Below, piece after piece: positions 61,669 through 64,000 of a stretch of DNA of 64,000 nucleotides. Below the pieces are notes generated by a model. That model saw only the letters and a list, made by a program, of their open reading frames with translations, ran no database searches and was not told the origin of the DNA. Position 1 is the first letter of the stretch, and the number at the start of each line of letters is the position of its first letter. The position numbers and the translations under genes are program-made. This DNA is from Gramella sp. Hel_I_59 (lineage in GTDB: Bacteria > Bacteroidota > Bacteroidia > Flavobacteriales > Flavobacteriaceae): the NCBI RefSeq assembly GCF_006714895.1, contig NZ_VFME01000001.1:1426001-1490000 (forward strand). Reading direction: 5' to 3'.

Positions 61669-63675
61669 TTACTTGAAAGAAAGTTGATCATTCAAATGGT
61701 TGATGTTGGTTGGATGACCAAACAGGTATAATAAATCACCTTGTTCGATAATCGTTTTTGGGGAAATTTCGGTTAAATACCTGCGGTCTCTCTGTATCGC
61801 CAGCAAGGTGACCTGAAAGTTCTTTCCAATACCGGAATCTTCTATAGATTTTCCTACGATCTGGCGGTTATCCCGATTCACTTTTAGAGTTACAATCTCC
61901 CTGTTCGGAATGTTCAGGTGTTGTAGGGCCGGGGAGTGTGGCCTCTTCTTCATGGATGTCAGCATCTCATAATCTGAAGATCTAATCTGGTTGATAAACT
62001 CCTGAATTTCATCAAAAGGCACAAGATATTTCTTAAGAACCCTGGTGAAAATTTCAATAGAAGTTTCAAATTCTTCCGGGATCACTTCGTCTGCTCCCAA
62101 TTTCAGAACTTCTTCCATTTCTTTGACATACTTGGTACGAACAATAATGGTAGCAGTCTTGGTCAGTTGTCTTATAGAAGTAAGCATTTTCCTGGTCGCA
62201 CCGGCATCTGATATTGCGATTACAATAACCCGGGCTTCCTGTACATGTGCATGCTTCAGGATCGTTGTATTGATAGCGTCCCCGAATATTACAGGTTCTT
62301 TAAGTTCTTTTGCTTTATCAAATGCTTCCGGATTTGCATCGATGATCACATATGGAATTTCAGCTTTTTGAGCAGCTTTGGATATGTTGGAACCATTGAT
62401 CCCGTATCCAATAAGTACAAGATGATCCTTCAGATTCTCTTCGGAAAATTCTTCGTCGGCTTTAGTACTTCTCTTAATGTTTTCCAGTCTTTTTCTAACC
62501 GCTGGAGGAATTGGCGCCTTCAAAAGTGCATAGGTGATCCTTGGAGCAGATTCTATCAGGAACGGCGTAATTCCCATCGTTATAATAGAAATTGCGAGGA
62601 AATACTGGTAGATATTTTCAGGAATAATACCGCTTTCCTTTCCTACTCCAGAAAGTAACAGGGAGAATTCACCAACCTGAAAGAGACTAAAGATAGCAAG
62701 AAACATGGTTCTGGCTGGAAACTTCAGGATTAGTACAGTAACTCCAATAACCAGCATTTTCAGTAATACTACTGCGAGTACAAGTCCAATAATGATCAGG
62801 ATATTTTCAGCAAAGAAATCAAGGTTCAGCAGTGTCCCTACCGAGATAAAGAAAAAGCTTATAAATATTTCTCTAAAGGGTAATACGTTTGCAGTAGCCT
62901 GGTGACTGTAATCTGATTCAGAAATAATGAGTCCGGCGAAAAACGCTCCTAATGCAAGAGATAAACCGACCGTAGAAGTTAACCATGCTACGCCAAAACA
63001 AAATACTACGACCGTAAGAATAAATAATTCCTGGTTTTTTGTCTTCACGACCCATCCAAAGATCTTAGGAGCCACATACCGCGCAAGAATATATACAATC
63101 ACCAATACCAGTAGGATTTTTAAGATCATGATCCCTACTGTCGTGAGAATATTTGGCGTCTCTCCGGCCAGCAGGGGCGTAAACAGCATCATTGGAACTA
63201 CCACAATATCCTGGAAAATAAGAATTCCCAGACCTATTTTTCCATGCGGTGTGGAAATTTCCCCTTTCTCCTGAAGTAATTTTAAGACGATCGCCGTACT
63301 ACTTAAACTAAATAGGAAACCCAGGAATATAGAAGTGTTTAAAGGCAGTCCCAATGCGGTTGATATTCCAGCAGTGGCAAGTATTGTACCTCCAACCTGT
63401 AATCCACCACCAAGAAATATGATCTTCTTGATGGATGCCAGACCTTTTAATGATAGTTCGATCCCAATTACAAACAGTAGGAATATAATTCCAATTTCTG
63501 AAAGTAATTCTACATCATGCTGCGAACTAATTAAGTTAAAAGCATGCGGGCCCGCTATGATTCCAGCAAGAAGAAATCCCAGAATTGCCGGTAGTTTCAA
63601 CTTCTGGAATACGAGAATGATCACGATCGATAATCCTAGTATAATAACAATATCCTGAAGGATTGGAATTTCCAT
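61669..63675 (-). CDS. CPA2-family cation/proton antiporter with TrkA domains (KefB/KefC-like)
   Basis: 668 residues: about 12 membrane segments in residues 1-385 ('LGFLLAGIIAGPHAFNLI', 'FLFSLSSTAIVLKLLQEKGEISTPHGKIGLGILIFQDI'), then a TrkA-N (RCK) domain from about 415 with NAD-binding 'LVLIGYGINGSNIS' and 'VIDANPEAFDKAKE...VIFGDAINTTIL', and a TrkA-C domain at the end ('VGKSIEDSGIGKNFQVTLLAIQRD'). It probably exchanges K+ or Na+ for protons under nucleotide control. Ion specificity is not determined by the sequence. Confidence 0.88.
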   Translation of the reverse strand: MEIPILQDIVIILGLSIVIILVFQKLKLPAILGFLLAGIIAGPHAFNLISSQHDVELLSEIGIIFLLFVIGIELSLKGLASIKKIIFLGGGLQVGGTILATAGISTALGLPLNTSIFLGFLFSLSSTAIVLKLLQEKGEISTPHGKIGLGILIFQDIVVVPMMLFTPLLAGETPNILTTVGIMILKILLVLVIVYILARYVAPKIFGWVVKTKNQELFILTVVVFCFGVAWLTSTVGLSLALGAFFAGLIISESDYSHQATANVLPFREIFISFFFISVGTLLNLDFFAENILIIIGLVLAVVLLKMLVIGVTVLILKFPARTMFLAIFSLFQVGEFSLLLSGVGKESGIIPENIYQYFLAISIITMGITPFLIESAPRITYALLKAPIPPAVRKRLENIKRSTKADEEFSEENLKDHLVLIGYGINGSNISKAAQKAEIPYVIIDANPEAFDKAKELKEPVIFGDAINTTILKHAHVQEARVIVIAISDAGATRKMLTSIRQLTKTATIIVRTKYVKEMEEVLKLGADEVIPEEFETSIEIFTRVLKKYLVPFDEIQEFINQIRSSDYEMLTSMKKRPHSPALQHLNIPNREIVTLKVNRDNRQIVGKSIEDSGIGKNFQVTLLAIQRDRRYLTEISPKTIIEQGDLLYLFGHPTNINHLNDQLSFK

Positions 63676-63745
63676 ATTTTGGCTGGTTAATTAGTTTTTA
63701 AAGATAAAAATACTGCGAGAGCGACTCTAGCATTTAAACAAAAAA

Positions 63746-63767
63746 AGCGGCAGTAAAAACTGCCGCT
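63746..63767 (-). terminator. terminator of the minus-strand gene at 63791
   Basis: Nine-base perfect stem AGCGGCAGT (63746-63754) / ACTGCCGCT (63759-63767) with a four-base loop; on the minus strand it is followed by six T (A run at 63740-63745). It ends the PDZ-protein transcript before the antiporter gene. Confidence 0.88.
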
Positions 63768-63790
63768 CTATATGAAATACCTGGATTTGA

Positions 63791-64000
63791 TTAACCCTTC
63801 AACCAGGCATTTCGTAATTCAATTTTATCACCATCTGCATTCTGTACTTCGCTTAAAGTCATTTGGGTATCCATAGGTGTAGATACCTTCGCTTTCAATT
63901 GCATCTCTTCTTCATTTCGAACAATGGTCATGGTAATGTCATCACCTTCCTTCCATTCCTGGGACTTGCGTATAAGTTCATAAACATTCTGGACATTGTA
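63791..64000 (-). CDS. C-terminal end of a PDZ-domain protein (truncated by window edge)
   Basis: 69 codons plus stop on the minus strand, continuing beyond base 64000. The peptide reads 'NVQNVYELIRKSQEWKEGDDITMTIVRNEEEMQLKAKV' in pieces typical of the second half of a PDZ domain (helix, G-D-x-I/V-x-[ML]-x-[IV]-x-R-x-x-x, closing strand), then ends 'KIELRNAWLKG'. Such ends occur in M61 peptidases and in aspartyl-protease/PDZ proteins of Bacteroidota; the catalytic part lies outside the window, so the type cannot be fixed. Confidence 0.65.
   Translation of the reverse strand, partial: YNVQNVYELIRKSQEWKEGDDITMTIVRNEEEMQLKAKVSTPMDTQMTLSEVQNADGDKIELRNAWLKG

Noticed and set aside
62045..63658. 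Chain of plus-strand ORFs (62045, 62245, 62927, 63335) opposite the antiporter
   Set aside because: The minus-strand antiporter frame is continuous with complete membrane and TrkA domains; the plus-strand frames have no family features.
1..64000. Search for mobile elements, CRISPR arrays, tRNA or attachment sites bordering the polysaccharide locus
   Set aside because: No transposase, integrase, direct-repeat array or tRNA-like sequence was recognised by reading; transfer of the locus is plausible from its content but has no boundary evidence here.

Overview
This AT-rich window carries a long exopolysaccharide/capsule locus, followed by housekeeping genes. It most likely comes from a marine member of the Flavobacteriaceae (Bacteroidota, Gramella/Christiangramia-like). 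The basis is the low G+C, Bacteroidota-type promoter boxes (TTG, about 20 bases, TAnnTTTG), frequent TTG starts with weak Shine-Dalgarno sequences, and lipoproteins with short signal peptides. The genus is a guess from general protein character; no database was consulted. No rRNA, tRNA, CRISPR array, transposase or phage gene was recognised.

Layout. Position 1-456 is the 3' end of a LacI-type regulator. From 537 to 47113 there is a nearly one-directional polysaccharide locus. (a) 537-6371: nucleotide-sugar enzymes (WbpP-like epimerase, WbpO/TviB-like dehydrogenase, UDP-glucose dehydrogenase, WecD-like acetyltransferase, UDP-glucuronate 4-epimerase). (b) 6448-9276: a fused ABC exporter that is the only flippase candidate, and a sulfotransferase-like protein. 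(c) 9557-23829: a pseudaminic acid module with PseB, PseC, PseF, PseH, PseG and two PseI paralogues. It is interleaved with an aldo/keto reductase, two Gfo/Idh/MocA oxidoreductases, a formyltransferase-like protein, an extra GNAT, a PIG-L deacetylase and a protein resembling bacterial (poly)sialyltransferases. (d) 23979-36213: glycosyltransferases, NodB-type deacetylases, two paralogous GNATs and a Wzy-like polymerase. In this stretch sit two separately transcribed lipoproteins sharing an unfamiliar repeat of about 88 residues, and one reverse-strand membrane protein. (e) 36220-41773: a PglA-like transferase and the PglC-PglD-PglE-PglF set for priming with di-N-acetylbacillosamine. (f) 41773-47113: export and control (Wza, Wzc, CpsB-type phosphatase on the opposite strand, Wzi).

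After the locus come a multi-PAS/GAF protein with a HisKA-like end but no ATPase domain plus a receiver-only response regulator, an endonuclease/exonuclease/phosphatase-family membrane protein, a VWA/AAA+ pair, and the thrA-thrB-thrC operon preceded by what looks like a threonine/isoleucine leader peptide. On the minus strand follow a lipoprotein, an S10-type carboxypeptidase, a CPA2 antiporter and the C-terminal end of a PDZ protein cut by the window edge.

Working model (inference): PglF/E/D make UDP-diNAcBac and PglC loads it onto undecaprenyl phosphate. The GT4/GT2 enzymes and the sialyltransferase-like protein extend the unit with uronic acids and one or more pseudaminic acid variants. 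The ABC protein flips it, the Wzy-like protein polymerises it, Wza/Wzc export it and Wzi anchors it. The most noteworthy items are the duplicated and decorated nonulosonic-acid module, the candidate nonulosonic-acid transferase, the repeat lipoproteins and the thr leader.
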